Part shown: positions 1 to 11,175 of the stretch, piece after piece | Numbering within the stretch: position 1 is the stretch's first letter | Layout: each line of letters starts with the position of its first letter | Source: Lactarius indigo | Lineage: Eukaryota; Basidiomycota; Agaricomycetes; Russulales; Russulaceae | Direction of reading: 5' to 3' | DNA: 64,000 nt | Assembly (NCBI GenBank): GCA_025766275.1 | Contig: JAFKAC010000001.1 | Span: forward strand, 1 to 64,000 | The notes under the pieces: model-generated | Seen by the model: the letters and a program-made list of their open reading frames with translations, nothing else | What the model was told of the DNA's origin: nothing | Databases searched by the model: none | Translations under genes and position numbers: made by a program

Positions 1-599
1 GGGACAAGGCCGCGGTACGTCCCGGTCCTTGAAACTGAGTCACTCACTGATATTTTGACAGCGAGATTCCAGAAAGGGAACGGCGTCTATCAGCACGTTC
101 ACCGATATTACGAACACTTCCGTTGTCGGCGTATGTGCAATACAGTCCAGAATATCGTGAAACTTCGTACATTTCTGCACTGTTGAACCCGAGCACAGAC
201 TTATACAAGGCAGTCTGTTTGGCTTCGGTGACCTGGACCGTAGTTTGACAGACAGTGGGGAAGTGGTACCTTACTGATTTTATGACCAAGTCATTTGGGG
301 GTAAATGGTGAAGATGCGGCGATAGAAACAATGCCAACAAGTCGGCTTTGTTTATACTTTTCTTTCCCCTCGCGACACGAAGATCGTTGCCAGGTAGACC
401 AAGGACATGACACCCTACGTTCACCAGCTGCTGAAGCGATTTAACACACAATGATCACCCAATTAAAATATTTTCGAAAATTTTGACGCAGGCTCAAATC
501 ACATAAAGTCCTCTCTGGCGAGTCCTGCATCCTTCAATTCAGTGCCCTTCCCTCCTCTCCTTTAGTCACTCTTTTTTTTTTCTCTTTCTTTTGTACAAG
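1..599. other. Left edge, no supported gene
   Basis: This is the upstream flank of the DUF1996 gene. A 135-codon open frame exists on the minus strand (44-451) but shows no motif I recognise and no splice context. A pyrimidine-rich run at about 566-592 lies just before the DUF1996 start codon and fits a fungal promoter or leader. The minus-strand frame could be a small hypothetical gene; I cannot support it further. Confidence 0.4.
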
Positions 600-2584
600 A
601 TGATAGTCTCTCTTTTGACCTTAGGGCTTCTGCTTATACCTTCCTCTAACGCCTTCTTTCGCTTACCATGCGCCAAACCGGTTCTCGATTCTCGTGTAGA
701 CCCGATCGTTTCCCCGGCAAGGCGAGCTCCCATGCTCACACCATTATGGGCTCTAACGGTACGCATTCGTTTAAAATTTGAATGGCAAGCGTTTATCTGA
801 TTTCTCGTATTAGCCATTGGGTTGAGTACTACGTTCAACGACCTGCGTAATTCCGAGTGCACGACGTGCATGGTCAAGGACGACAAATCTGCGTACTGGG
901 TTCCAGAGTTGGTACGTAGCAGCCGACTTTCACGTAAAGTATCAGATATAATAATACTATTACCGATTCTAGTACTATCAGTACAAGAACGGATCATTCC
1001 AGGTTGTCACCCATGGAGGAATGATAGTGTATGTCTCCAAAGCGACTCAGCCTGCGAAGTTTCCTTGATAAGTGCTCCAGGTACTATCTCCAGCGCAACG
1101 CAGCCAACGAAACCGTGGAAGCCTTCCCGGACGGCTTGCGTATGCTTGCAGGGAACCCATATCTCCGAAGCAAACCGAATGGCACCCCCGAAGCTAGAGC
1201 TATCACTTGGAAATGGTCGGTCCATACCTCGCATTGTAACAACCGCTACTGTACTGACACCAACGACGATAAGCATCGACTTTAACGGTCCGGATCAACC
1301 GGAGACGTCCCAGGGATTCGCCAACACGGAACTTGCCCAAGGTGCCCTCAGAGCACAGATATTCTTCCCTGCTTGCTGGGATGGTGTGAACCTCGACTCG
1401 GCGGACCACAAGTCCCACATGGCATACCCAGATGGTGTTGATGGCGGCCAATGCCCGTACACGCACCCACACCACCTCGTGTCCATCTTCTTCGAGGTGT
1501 GGTTCAGCGTGGCGCCGTTCAACAATCTGCACGACGGCGGGCGGTTCGTGCTCGCGAATGGCGATCCGACTGGCTTTGGGTTGCACGGCGACTTTGCCGA
1601 CGGATGGGACAAGGACGTGCTTTCGCGCGCGGTGAAGACATGCACGGCAAACTCGGGGGTGATCGAGGACTGCTCCGTATTCCAGAACGAGGGTCGCTTT
1701 GTCTCGAACGCAGACATGAACTCTTGTGCAGCGCCAAACCCGTTCCCCAATGAGCTGGTTGCTCCTTCCAACGCCCTTTTGCCGAACCTCCCGGGCTGCG
1801 TCGCGGTGACCAATGGCCCCGCGCCAGCTACCGCTGCTGACGTCGTCCCGGGCTGCATGTCCGGATCCGGGAACCCTGTGCCGATTTCGACCCCCCCGCA
1901 GAACACGAGCATGAGCATGAGCTCCACCTCGAGCTCGATGCCCCCTCCTTCCATCTCCCCCGCCAGTCCCCCGCCAAGCCCTGTGCCTACTTCCGTTAAT
2001 GGTTCCTCTCCGACCAGCTCCGTGTCCACTCCTTTGCCCAGCCCGCCGCCTTCAAAAGGGTTCCGAGTTCCTCTACCACCACCACCACCACTGCCACCAC
2101 TGTCACTACCCCTGCTGCCCCGCCGTCCGTTACCCCTCCGGGGCCCGTAACGTCGAGCTCCCCCCCGCCACCACCGGTCAACTCACCCATCAGCAGCAGT
2201 GGCGATGGACATGGAAAGCCGAGCACGAGCACGAGCACAAGCACTACGTCTGGCGGCCCCGCAAGCAAGGACCCGGGGTCCGTCTCGCCGAAGCCGACGA
2301 CCACACCGCCCGCCAAGGGCCCCTATCCTTCGTCGTCGGTGTCGTCGGTATCGTCGAAGAAGCCAGAGCCGTCTATGCAGTTCCACCATCACCACCACCA
2401 TCACCATCACCATCACCACCCTCACAAGCAGGAGCACCAGCACCAGAACAACAACGAGGACGAGGAGGACTGCGACGAACAGCCACCCCCTGCTCCCACC
2501 CACACGGTCAAGAACGCCAGCGTGCCTATGCGCCGCAGGCACCACGCGCGGCGCGCGGGGCATGGCTCGAACATCCACTTCTGA
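600..2584 (+). CDS. Secreted DUF1996 protein with His-rich tail; apparent 1-nt frameshift in exon 1
   Basis: Exons read as 600-758, 814-911, 973-1028, 1081-1215, 1274-1994 and 2042-2584. Residues 1-18 form a signal peptide ending SSNA, followed by the FFRLPC start typical of DUF1996. Other family motifs are HAHTIMGSN, TTCMVKDDKSAYWVPEL, FPDGLRMLAGNPYLRS, FFPACWDGVNLDSADHKSHM and GLHGDFADGWD. The catalytic role of DUF1996 is not firmly known to me; the proteins are fungal, secreted and often linked to the cell wall. The C terminus is Ser/Thr/Pro-rich and ends in a His run (about 2383-2419) and a basic tail. The frame changes near 714-721: the upstream exon is in one frame through VDPIVSP, and KASSHAHTIMGSN continues one frame back, as if one base were missing. 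No intron fits there. The last intron (1995-2041, 47 bp) is inferred from the frame change only. Either the gene is a recent pseudogene or the base was lost in assembly. Confidence 0.8.
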
Positions 2585-3507
2585 TTTCTCCCCTCTCTTC
2601 CTCTCCTATCGTTTCCGGTCTCGTCTCTGCCTGAGTCTTCTTTTCTTCCTTCCTTGTGTATACCTCTTCAGTCTGAGACCCCCCCCACTTTCTCTATATC
2701 CGGTCGTATATGCATGACGCGTCGGAGACGCTCACTGGTCTTTTTGCTTTACGCTCTCTCGTGCGCGCGGTATTGATGTACCTCGCTATCGCACACCCCA
2801 CTTTCACTACTCATGCCACCACTATCCACAGCGGCCCACACGTGTGTGTGTCCCGGGGACGTGGGCGCACTTGTCAAACTGTGCTACTATTATGATTGAT
2901 GTTGATGCTGATGTTCTACTTACATTTTCTGTTGGGAATAAAAGCACGGGTTATTGTGTCTTCTGGTTCCGCAGTCCGTCCGCGAGAAAATGAATCTGAG
3001 TGCGTGTAGCCTGCCCGGTCACGGACACGTCCGACGCTGCAGGTGTGAGGCATTTCTCACCACGCCATCAAAGTGCGGGGATAGGGGTCTTTTCATAAAC
3101 AATCAAGATCCGGAGAAAAGACGTCCATAGTTCATGTTCACTGTAAATAGGAGGCTAGGGGCTGGCTGGCGATAAGGCGTCGCGTGAATATTACTTGGGC
3201 ATCATGCGCGTCGGTCCTGGGTCCTCGTGATAAAGAAGTTCACGTCATACAGCGTTGTTCTCAACGGAGACTCGCACTCTTCGTGTGAGGAAAACAAAAA
3301 CAAAAGGAAAAACTTAACAAAGATCTTTCTCAATGGGTAACTTGCCGCTATTAACGTGTAATTTACTCGCACTGCCATTGACAAAGACGCTGTTACTACG
3401 TGTGAAATTTGTGAGAAATATTTGGCTGTGTTTGTTCCGTGGACAGAGCTGGCTATGAGTTGCGCGCCTTGGCCTAGGACCTGGACTTGAACATCGCTAC
3501 ACACGCA
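2585..3507. other. Intergenic, DUF1996 to SAP18
   Basis: The DUF1996 3' flank contains an AATAAA at 2937-2942, a plausible polyadenylation signal. A 100-codon minus-strand frame (3202-3504) has no recognisable domain and overlaps the likely SAP18 promoter. I see no supported gene. Confidence 0.5.
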
Positions 3508-4575
3508 ATGGAGGACAAAACACCCTCAGGTCAACCTATTGTTGATCGCGAAAAGGTACGCTAGATTTTCCACTAAACGGAATCACCCTTACCCGACCGG
3601 CCAAAAAAGACAGCACCTTTTCTCATACGTGCCTTTGTCAAAACTGGCTCATTCCATCGGATATCCCAATTTGAAGATGGGCCCCTACCTATAGCAGACG
3701 AGCTTCAGATATTCACTTGGTATGTGTCTTTTTCCTTTCTTTTTCCATTTCTGACTCGTGTTGTCAACCGCGGAAAAAAAAAAAGGAAAGACGCGACGCT
3801 CTATGAGCTCCTCACGACGATTCGTAATTCGGCACCTAACACACCTGAGTACCGCCACCCTCTCGCCCGCTACTCCTTCCGTACGATCTACGCAGACGCG
3901 GGCAATCGTGGACAGTTTGCACAGAAAGAACTCGGCGTCGTATACTCGCGCGACACTCTCGGCGACCTCGGCACCGTCGAGCAGCTTCCGCTCGCCGACG
4001 CTACCGATTCCAACGATGACAGCAAGAGCGAAGGGGCGGACGCCGTGCAGAGCAGCACGTTGGCGCGGCAGAAGGACGCGCGCACGCTCGACGAGCTGCG
4101 CTTCGTGCCTGGCGACTACCTCTGCGTCGCCGTGATGCTCCCAAAGAACGTACAAGCGAGTTTCCCTGGCGAGTCGACTGCCACCTCGCCCTCGCTGCAG
4201 AAGGGCCCTGCGCCCGCAAATGGATGGAAAAACGCTGGTGCTGGTGGCGTCGGGCGTGGTGCGCTTGGCTCGTCGGGGCCAGGCGGCGCGGCCCCTGGAA
4301 CGGGGCGTGGAGGGGGCCACTGGCGTGGAGGGTCTGATGCTCCACCACAGCCTGCACGTGGTCGTGGAGAGCGTGGGGGTGGCGCTCGTGGTGAGCGGGA
4401 TGGAGGACGGTTCAGGGAAGACAGAGACAGGGATAGGGATAGGGATAGGCGTCCACCGCCACCCAGAAGAGAGTCGCCGCCTCCGCGTGCGCCATGGGGT
4501 GACCGAGAACGCGGGGGTCAGAGACGGTCGCCGTCAAGGTCTCGTTCGCGTTCGCCACCCCGTCGTCGGAGGTAA
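3508..4575 (+). CDS. SAP18: SAP18 (Sin3-associated polypeptide p18) with RGG/RS-rich tail
   Basis: Three exons, 3508-3555, 3610-3719 and 3786-4575, give about 315 aa. The first intron ends at a CAAAAAAG acceptor, and the second acceptor lies inside an A-run, so that TG|G restores the Trp of the family motif LQIFTW. Residues about 17-150 carry the SAP18 fold: PFLIRAFVKTGSFHR, ISQFEDG, ELQIFTWKDATLYELL, RYSFRTIYAD, KELGVVYSRD and VPGDYLCVAVMLP. SAP18 is known as a subunit of the Sin3-HDAC corepressor and of the ASAP/PSAP complexes of spliced mRNPs. The C-terminal half is Gly/Arg-rich, then RDRDRDRD, then an SRSRSRS segment ending in polyarginine. That tail fits the splicing-associated role and is far longer than in the compact animal protein (about 150 aa). 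An insertion rich in acidic and polar residues separates two strands of the core. The call is secure; exon borders are good. Confidence 0.93.
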
Positions 4576-4742
4576 TTTTTTTGTGTGGGGTGTGTTATTT
4601 GAAATTTAGTTGACGGATGTACCGGACCGGCTAAGTTGAACATTGGACAAATTAAGCGCGCATGGACACACGGACTCGACGCGGGATACCAACACGCGTT
4701 CGCCGTGCTGCTTTGCTCCACAGCCTTTGAACAGCCTATTCT

Positions 4743-6707
4743 ATGGGCAACTCTTCATCTAGAAATGATCACTTACCAATACCACCGGGGTTTATGCCCC
4801 CGAACTACCCTGGCTATACTCAGCTCACGAAATCGTCATCATGGAACCCTTTCAAACGGAACAAAATGAAGAAAAGGGAACAGGCGCTCAGAGAGTATCT
4901 CTATACGACCCCTATGATCCTTCAATATCCAAATGCATTTACAGGTACGCCAATTAATCAGTACTGTCATCGAATAAGAGCCATGTACACATGTTGTACA
5001 CAGTTGCCCAACCTGGACATAATCTCGTGCAACAAGGAATCCCTCAGATACACAGTGCCATCCCTGTAGCAGCTGCCAATGGGTACGCCGCACAAGTAGG
5101 CATGCCTTTTGGGGCCCCTGTGGGGATGCAAGCCGTTGGTAATCCCCAGGCAGCACCCACAGCCGCTACTACCTCGGGAAATGTACCAGTTATCCCGCAA
5201 CAGATGGCACCGATGGCATATCCTGCTACGATGGACTACCCAGACCTGCGCAGTGCCATGGCCTCTTTCTTTCCGCGTCGTACCCACCGGTCCCAACGAC
5301 ACCGCACCCACCACCGCAGCCGCCGGCGCAGCCCGAGTCCGTCCACGGAGTCGAGCGTAACGGAGACAGTGTCGTCGTCCTATGGAAGCCCCTCCTCCTA
5401 CGACTCTGCAGAGTATCGCCGGCCCCGCGGCGCCTCCCGACGCGACCAACGCCACCACCGCTCCGGCAGCGCACGCAACCCGCTCCCACGCCCGCCCAAG
5501 GACGTCCTCGCATCGACGCCGTTCCGTCCCTTACTCTCCCAGCTCCCGAGCGCGCACTATTCCGCCTGGGGCACCACGAACGGCGCCGCGCCGCCTCCGC
5601 AGGTTCCAATGCCGCAGCCACATCCCGCGCCGCCCCCACAGCAGTCGCGGAAGGAGCGCAGCGGCGGGTTCTTCCGTCGCAGGCGCGACCCCCGTTTCGC
5701 AGTGCCCTCGCTCTCCGCCGCCGCGCAGCCCTTCATTCCTCCCAGCATGGGTGCGATGCCCATGCCTATGGCCGACGCGCAACCCCCGCCCGGATCTATG
5801 CCCACCCCCGGGCACCCGACGACGACGCCCGTGCTTCCGTCCGTGGTCCCCGGGAGCACACAGATGCCAATGCGCATGCCAGAACCCGATCAACAGCAGC
5901 AACAGCAGCAGCCACCCGTGATCCCGCCCGGCATGGGCCCGGGCTCGCCGAACCCTATGTCGATGCCAAGTCCCGCACCGGCGGGCTCGACGCCATTCAT
6001 CGGTGGCGCGGGGCTCACACCCGCAGTCGTGCCTCCCGGCCTCGCCCCAGGTGGCCCTGTTATGGGTTCGGGGCAGACGATGCACGTCTCGATTGGGGCG
6101 AGTCCCGCCGCGGGGCCCATGTCGATGCCTGCGCCGGGGGCGGGCATGCAGATGCAGATGGGCATGGGCATGCCGTCGCCCGGCGCCGCAGGCGTGCCGC
6201 CGGTACGGTTCAACGGGTACGGGGAGTACTCGGGGCTGTTGTACCATTCGCCACATACGGTGATGTATGAGGACGATCTATACCCGACGGCGTTGCACCT
6301 GTTCGAAGCGCTCAAGTTCCTCGAGCGCCGCCCGGACCTCGCGGAACAGATTAGGCTCTGTGAACGCGTCGAGGACGTCACCGCGATCAGCGGGACGTTC
6401 GCAGACCACACTCGGCGTGACTGGGGGAACATTGCGCTCGCTACCGTGCGTCTTTTTTTTTTCTTCTTTTCTTGTGCGCAAGCGGTTCTGATAGGACGGG
6501 AACGGACAGATGGACGAGGTCCTGTACAGAAAGTTCCGCCAGCATGGCGACCTGCGCGCACTGCTCCTCGGAACGTACCCCGCCGAGCTCATCTACGTCG
6601 AGTCGGGCGACGCGTTTTGGGGCGACGGCGCCGGCGCCGGTCGGAACGAACTCGGCAACTCGCTCATGCGCGTGCGCGAACGGTTCCGCGCCGAGGGGGG
6701 TATGTAA
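4743..6707 (+). CDS. NADAR-domain protein (YbiA/DUF1768-like) with myristoylation-like N terminus
   Basis: Exons 4743-4944, 5004-6445 and 6510-6707 give 613 aa. The N terminus MGNSSSR matches the N-myristoylation consensus (Gly2, Ser6), suggesting membrane attachment. Residues about 70-470 are low-complexity, rich in Pro/Met/Gly with a Ser/Arg patch and a Gln run. The last 150 residues are the NADAR domain: YSGLLYHSPHTVMYEDDLYP, ALHLFEALKFL, ISGTFADHTRRDWGNIALAT, MDEVLYRKFRQHGDLRALLL, ELIYVESGDAFWGDG and NELGNSLMRVRERFR. NADAR proteins are known to act on ADP-ribose conjugates or on riboflavin-pathway intermediates; which applies here cannot be read from sequence. The final Gly-Met-stop overlaps a GTATGT that could be a splice donor, so a further short exon is possible. 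Upstream, 167 bp separate it from SAP18. Confidence 0.88.
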
Positions 6708-8082
6708 ACTACCACCGGCTCCCGGCCAAAAAAAAAACAAAGAGAATGAACGAACGAACGAACGAATGAACGTGCTTCAAAATGCTTTAATTTTTTTTTT
6801 TGTTTCTACTGACGTGTTTGTGGTCGAAATCTTTTTGTACTTCTATCAGGTCCCTTGGCTCCGACAGGTTCGTTGCCTGTATCTGTCATGCATCACGCAT
6901 ACTACGTACTATTCTGTCACAGCGGGTTTTTTGTTCTCCATCTTTCTCCATTATCTTTTTAGATCTCGCCGCTCAACGTGTATCGCGAACGAAAAGGATC
7001 CATATCCGTATCTTTCTTCATCTATGTCCATGCCCACGACCATGTCATTACCAGACGTACCCACTCCATAACCTCATAGTATGCGACACCCCACATACCG
7101 CAAACTGAATGACAGCAGAGTTATGATCCTTGTGTATGGAATAAAATCATTGTTCTTCAGATCCTCAGGCGTGGAAAATTATTTAAGAGAGCCGCCGCAT
7201 AATCAGCGGTCCCTTGATCCAGGACAATCTAGGGTAACATCTGGGATTGTCGAAAGCGACTTTTGCAGTTTTCATTTGTATGAAATACTTTTCAGAAATC
7301 ACGATCTCGAACCGATATGATCGGTTCCAAGAAAGAGGGAGATAAAGGGTAGGTCAGGAGGGATATCAGTCCAGCAGGGTCATCAGCATTGAACGATAGG
7401 CGCGTAGGGTGAGCGTGAAGCAAGCCATGGAGATGGGTTCACGTGCAACGACCTTGCGGCCTCCGCGGAACAATATGCCTCGAGAGGCGGGGCAAATCTA
7501 GCTAAGATAGACCAAATTGGCAGGGCGGGGCTTCTTCGAAGCCCCCATCACGCCACGCGCAGATCAGACAAACCGGGATGAGGATGTCTACAGGTCGAGC
7601 GTGCGCCGCTATCGCCGACCTGCTCGGGGACGGCTTTTCCCCGCCCCGCCTTAGGAGGAGCGCGAGTCAAGATTCGGGACTTGCCTACTGCCGGAATTTC
7701 TTTCTAGAGAAAAAAAACAAAAGGATGTGCGCCGCCCCACAGTGAGTCGCGGCGTGTCGTACGGCAATGAATGATGCACGATGCACCCCCCGAGTTTCGT
7801 TTTTGACTAACTGGTCGGCGGGTGGGTCGTTAAATTACCTCCATGTTAGGATGTCGAATTGAAAGGGGGTGGCTTGCAACCCAGCCTTTGTTTCTTCGCT
7901 TCAAGATGGCTTCTTCTAGGGGTCGTGTCTAAGCGTGAACAGGAACCGGTGAGCAGATCCCGTTCAGCAGTCAGGTTGTCCCAGGGACAGTGGAACACTC
8001 CTCGTCCCTACATTGCAGATATAGCACATACGAATTAGCCGAGCTCCACAGCTGAGACCCAGTTTCTACATTTGACAAGACC
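6708..8082. other. Intergenic, no gene seen
   Basis: About 1.4 kb without a supported gene. It holds a GAAC microsatellite (about 6749-6770), several T-runs and scattered short frames without domains. The last few hundred bases are likely promoter of the next + strand gene. Confidence 0.5.
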
Positions 8083-10114
8083 ATGGCGGAAGGGAGAATC
8101 GAGGGCCTTCATGACAATTCTGGTGAATACGACTGGTCCGCCGCCACTGATTTCTCAAGATTCAGTTGGAGCACAGCAGTTTCCCCATCACCCTTGCCGC
8201 AAGGGGCAATGTCACCTACCGGTATTTCCCTACTTTCCCGCCTCAACTACTACGAGACCTCCCTTGCAAAATAGCCTGGGTGCGCGTATTCTGCGCGATG
8301 CCACCACTGCAACCGAGCCCAACAGCGTCCGAGTCTCTGATGAGCGCCACATTTTTGTTCCCAGACAGGAGTAAACATGTCCAAATAATCCCCGAAGGAC
8401 CGAGCGTTTCCATCCACGAGTCCCACCAATTCCTTCGTCGACCCGTCCGTCCTCCCGACTACAGCCCCTGACACCTTTTGGAAATGGGTAAATGGTGTGT
8501 GGGGTCCCCCCTGCGTTCCCAATTATTCACCTGACACCGGCGCAGGACTTCAGAATACTATGACGACGTGCTCGGCGCTAAGATCAAAAGTCTGGTGTAC
8601 GCTTGCCATTTTGCGGTGGCTTGCCCCCCTCTGTGTCCAGCAGTGCTGACCACGTCATCCCCTATCCTTTTTTTTCCCTCAAAAAATATAGCTCGGGTGC
8701 CGTAAAACGATCCAAACTCGAGAAGTCCGAGCCGTCAATATCGTATGAAGCTTTCGTCGAAGACCTTGATCCGGGGGACTCGTTTACCACCACGTTGACG
8801 GAACTGCTTGTCAGGGTGCGTCTCGTATCCGTCCACTTCGCGTTCGTTTCATCGAACGCAGAGCTCTCGTCGCAGGAAATGGCCGAGCGCCGTCACCGAC
8901 AAGTGGCTGCCGACCGTCGGCTCATATCCGACCGAACAGCGAAGGGCCTGCGCACCCTCGCCGCACCGCAGCGTGTCTACCGCGATCGTGGTGTGCGCGG
9001 TCTCGCTTCTCGCCGTTCACTAAATCTCACCGACTACCTCGTCGTCCCGCCCGAAGAGATGGAGCTCGATGACGACAACGATAGCCTAGAGAGCGCCGTC
9101 GAGGGTGCCCGCATAAACTACGACCTATACGACGCGTACACAAATTCGGCCGGCTTATGTGCGTCTTTTTCTCCCCCTCCTTTTCGTCCCTTGATTCTCT
9201 TCTTCACGATTGGTCCTGAACTTTACGCCCCAGCAACCATCGAGCCACACTTCTCCCCTCCTCCGCCCCACTTCCGCCATGCGCTGCGTTCCACACGCCG
9301 CGAAAGCTGGGGCACTCTGCGTGACGCCTCCCCAGACGCCTGGGGTCCTCCTCCACCCCCAGCAACAGCGGCACCAGTGCTGTCAGCGCCGCCTCTCACG
9401 CGCCAGCCATCCATTCGACGTGTCCCGGCCCGCTCCCGGACCGTCGACTTTACCGATTTCACGTCGCGCCGACGCTCGTCCGGGCGCGAGGGCAACCACA
9501 ACGCGACTGCCGGTGACGCAGAGACAGACGACTCCGCAACGGTGACGTCCGCGTCGACGTACCCGCCCTTAAACGCGATGGGGATGCCGCCACGCCGGTT
9601 CTTCCCCTCCCGCCGCCCAGAGCTGCCATGGAGCCCGCTTCCAGAAAGCACTAGCACGAGTACGAGCACGAACTCTACCCCCAGCACGGGGACCGGCCTG
9701 GTGACGGGTGCGGGTGCGGGTATAGCTACGGGCGCGGGCGCGATGCCGAGCACGCGGTCGAGCCCAGCGCCCGTGCCTGTACCCGCCCCCGCCCCCACAG
9801 CAGCGGCGCACACAGACACCCCGCGTGACCAGCGCACGTTCCTCTCTTGGCTACCCAGCAGCGCGCTTCTCCAGCTCCCGCCCCCGCCACCCACAGACCC
9901 GCGCAGCAGCCCGCGCACAACACCCCGTCTGCGCCGTGGCGGTGTGCGTCCGCCAGAGTCGCTGCTGCCTAGAGCACATGTGACGCTGCTGCGCACGGAG
10001 TCGCCTGAGCCGCTTGGCGTAGAAGGTGGCGGTGCGCCGATGGCGGTCAGTGCGCCGTCTCCCGTGTCTTTGGACCCGCGGCTTGGGCTGTCGTCGCCTG
10101 CGCCTGCTGAGTAA
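8083..10114 (+). CDS. Unrecognised Pro/Ser-rich hypothetical protein, multi-exon
   Basis: I do not recognise a domain. The gene probably starts at ATG 8083 (MAEGRIEGLHDNSGEYDWS). The frame then moves by introns: 8371-8420 (50 bp, GTAAAC donor) joins VPRQ to DPTNSFVDPSVLP and the APDTFWKWVNG segment. Other introns are likely near 8500-8545, 8590-8691 and 9160-9230. From about 8692 one long frame runs to the stop at 10114. It contains ISYEAFVEDLDPGDSF, then TTLTELL, a basic coiled-coil-like stretch (EMAERRHRQVAADRR), the acidic EEMELDDDNDSLES, and RQPSIRR followed by SRTVDFTDFTSRRRSS. The remainder is Pro/Ala/Thr-rich and disordered, with a Ser-Thr repeat and a Gly-Ala repeat. Base use is GC-rich in the third codon position, like the neighbouring genes. 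No transmembrane segment or signal peptide is visible. Exon borders other than 8371-8420 are tentative. Confidence 0.6.
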
Positions 10115-10676
10115 GAGAACTGAGTGAGGAAATGGAAATGGAAATGGAAATGGAAAAAAATTGGAAGTGAAATTCGTAGAAGTGGAAGTGAAGGAAGAAC
10201 GGGGCGCTAAGAATATTTGGGTTGATAGTACATGGACGACGACAACACTCAACAAGCAACAAACACATCATGCATGCACACACAATGTTTCTTTTTTTTT
10301 TCTCCTTCCGTCTTCCTCTTCACATGTATTTTCCACTTTCAACATATTGGATAGATCTCTTACTTGCGTCCCTGCGCTGCGCCTCTATGATTTTTTTTGT
10401 TTTTTAATTTACGAGTCGTAGTTTTCTGCCTTTTATTATTATTATGTTCCCAACGTTGCTGCGCGAAACGAAGTACTGTTCAGTTTCGATCAAGGTTGTC
10501 TGCAAAAAAAAAAACGCGATAGGTACAGTATCTGATCGTTGAATTTGTGTTCCTCTCTTGCTCTTACTTTCACTCACACAAATTCGTCACCCTCCCCTAG
10601 CATTTTGCTAGCACTACAAGGCTCTCAGCCCCAGCTTATTAAACTGGACACTGGTCCATAGCGGGGACGACCGCAC
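10115..10676. other. Intergenic with GGAAAT minisatellite
   Basis: The 3' flank of the preceding gene. It starts with repeated GGAAAT hexamers (about 10133-10158), followed by T-rich runs. No gene is supported. Confidence 0.5.
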
Positions 10677-10868
10677 TTACCACCTAAACGATGCCCTTAC
10701 GATGGGCTCCACCGCGATGATGACAGCGGCCTTTTCCTCGATAGCGAGTGCGGTTCCGTACGTGTTCGCACTGACATTTCCCAGAAACTTTGAGCCTACG
10801 GCGCACGCCGTCACCCTGTATATGTCCATCCTCGCGTCAAGATCGCCGCCCCGCACGCGCGGCTTCAT
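10677..10868 (-). pseudogene. Orphan relic of the last exon of an alcohol-oxidase-like gene
   Basis: The minus-strand frame reads MKPRVRGGDLDARMDIYRV, then NVSANTYGTALAIEEKAAVI. This aligns with the last exon of the six oxidase genes downstream (MKPREQGGVVDARLNVYGV, NVSANTYGTALVIGEKAAVI). The core Asn-Thr-Tyr-Gly is kept, but the linker is scrambled and the usual GIKGVV ending is replaced. No other oxidase exon is recognisable nearby, and the intact DUF6535 gene lies between this relic and the array. It is an old partial copy, not a gene. Confidence 0.85.
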
Positions 10869-11039
10869 CGGGCTTCGCGGACGTACCGAGCGGATGCCCG
10901 TGTTCGGTTTTACTTACAGCACTTCAGTCCGGTTACAGTAACTGGGAGTAGATACAAGGCTATACATGGTATATTTTGTAGTGAGGACCTTCCTCTTTTG
11001 GTGTGCGAGCGTCGTGACTCGAATTTATTTGTGAGTAGC

Positions 11040-11113
11040 ATCGCATTGCTGTTCTGTATCGCATTGCTGTATTGTATCGCATTGCTGTACTGTATCGCAT
11101 TTGCTGTACTGTA
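11040..11113. repeat. Tandem 18-bp repeat, four units
   Basis: Four consecutive units of ATCGCATTGCTGTAYTGT with one or two mismatches; the last unit has one extra T. It sits 60 bp upstream of the DUF6535 start codon, in its promoter. Confidence 0.9.
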
Positions 11114-11175
11114 CTTGGTACTAGTTCCCATATAGCCATACCACTTCACTCGACCCTGTGAAAACCCTACTGGCA

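Noticed and set aside
2383..2420. Run of His codons resembling a vector purification tag
   Set aside because: It is in frame with the natural DUF1996 tail, with mixed CAC/CAT codons and native flanking sequence. No vector sequence is visible.
1999..2717. Overlapping Pro/Arg/Ser-rich frames on both strands
   Set aside because: Shadows of the low-complexity tail of DUF1996; only the frame ending at 2584 continues the protein sensibly.
4991..6769. 592-codon frame read as one exon of the NADAR gene to 6769
   Set aside because: It runs through the 6446-6509 intron out of the NADAR frame; splicing restores the conserved MDEVLYRKF segment.
11040..11113. CRISPR-like array
   Set aside because: Contiguous tandem units with no spacers, in a eukaryotic genome.
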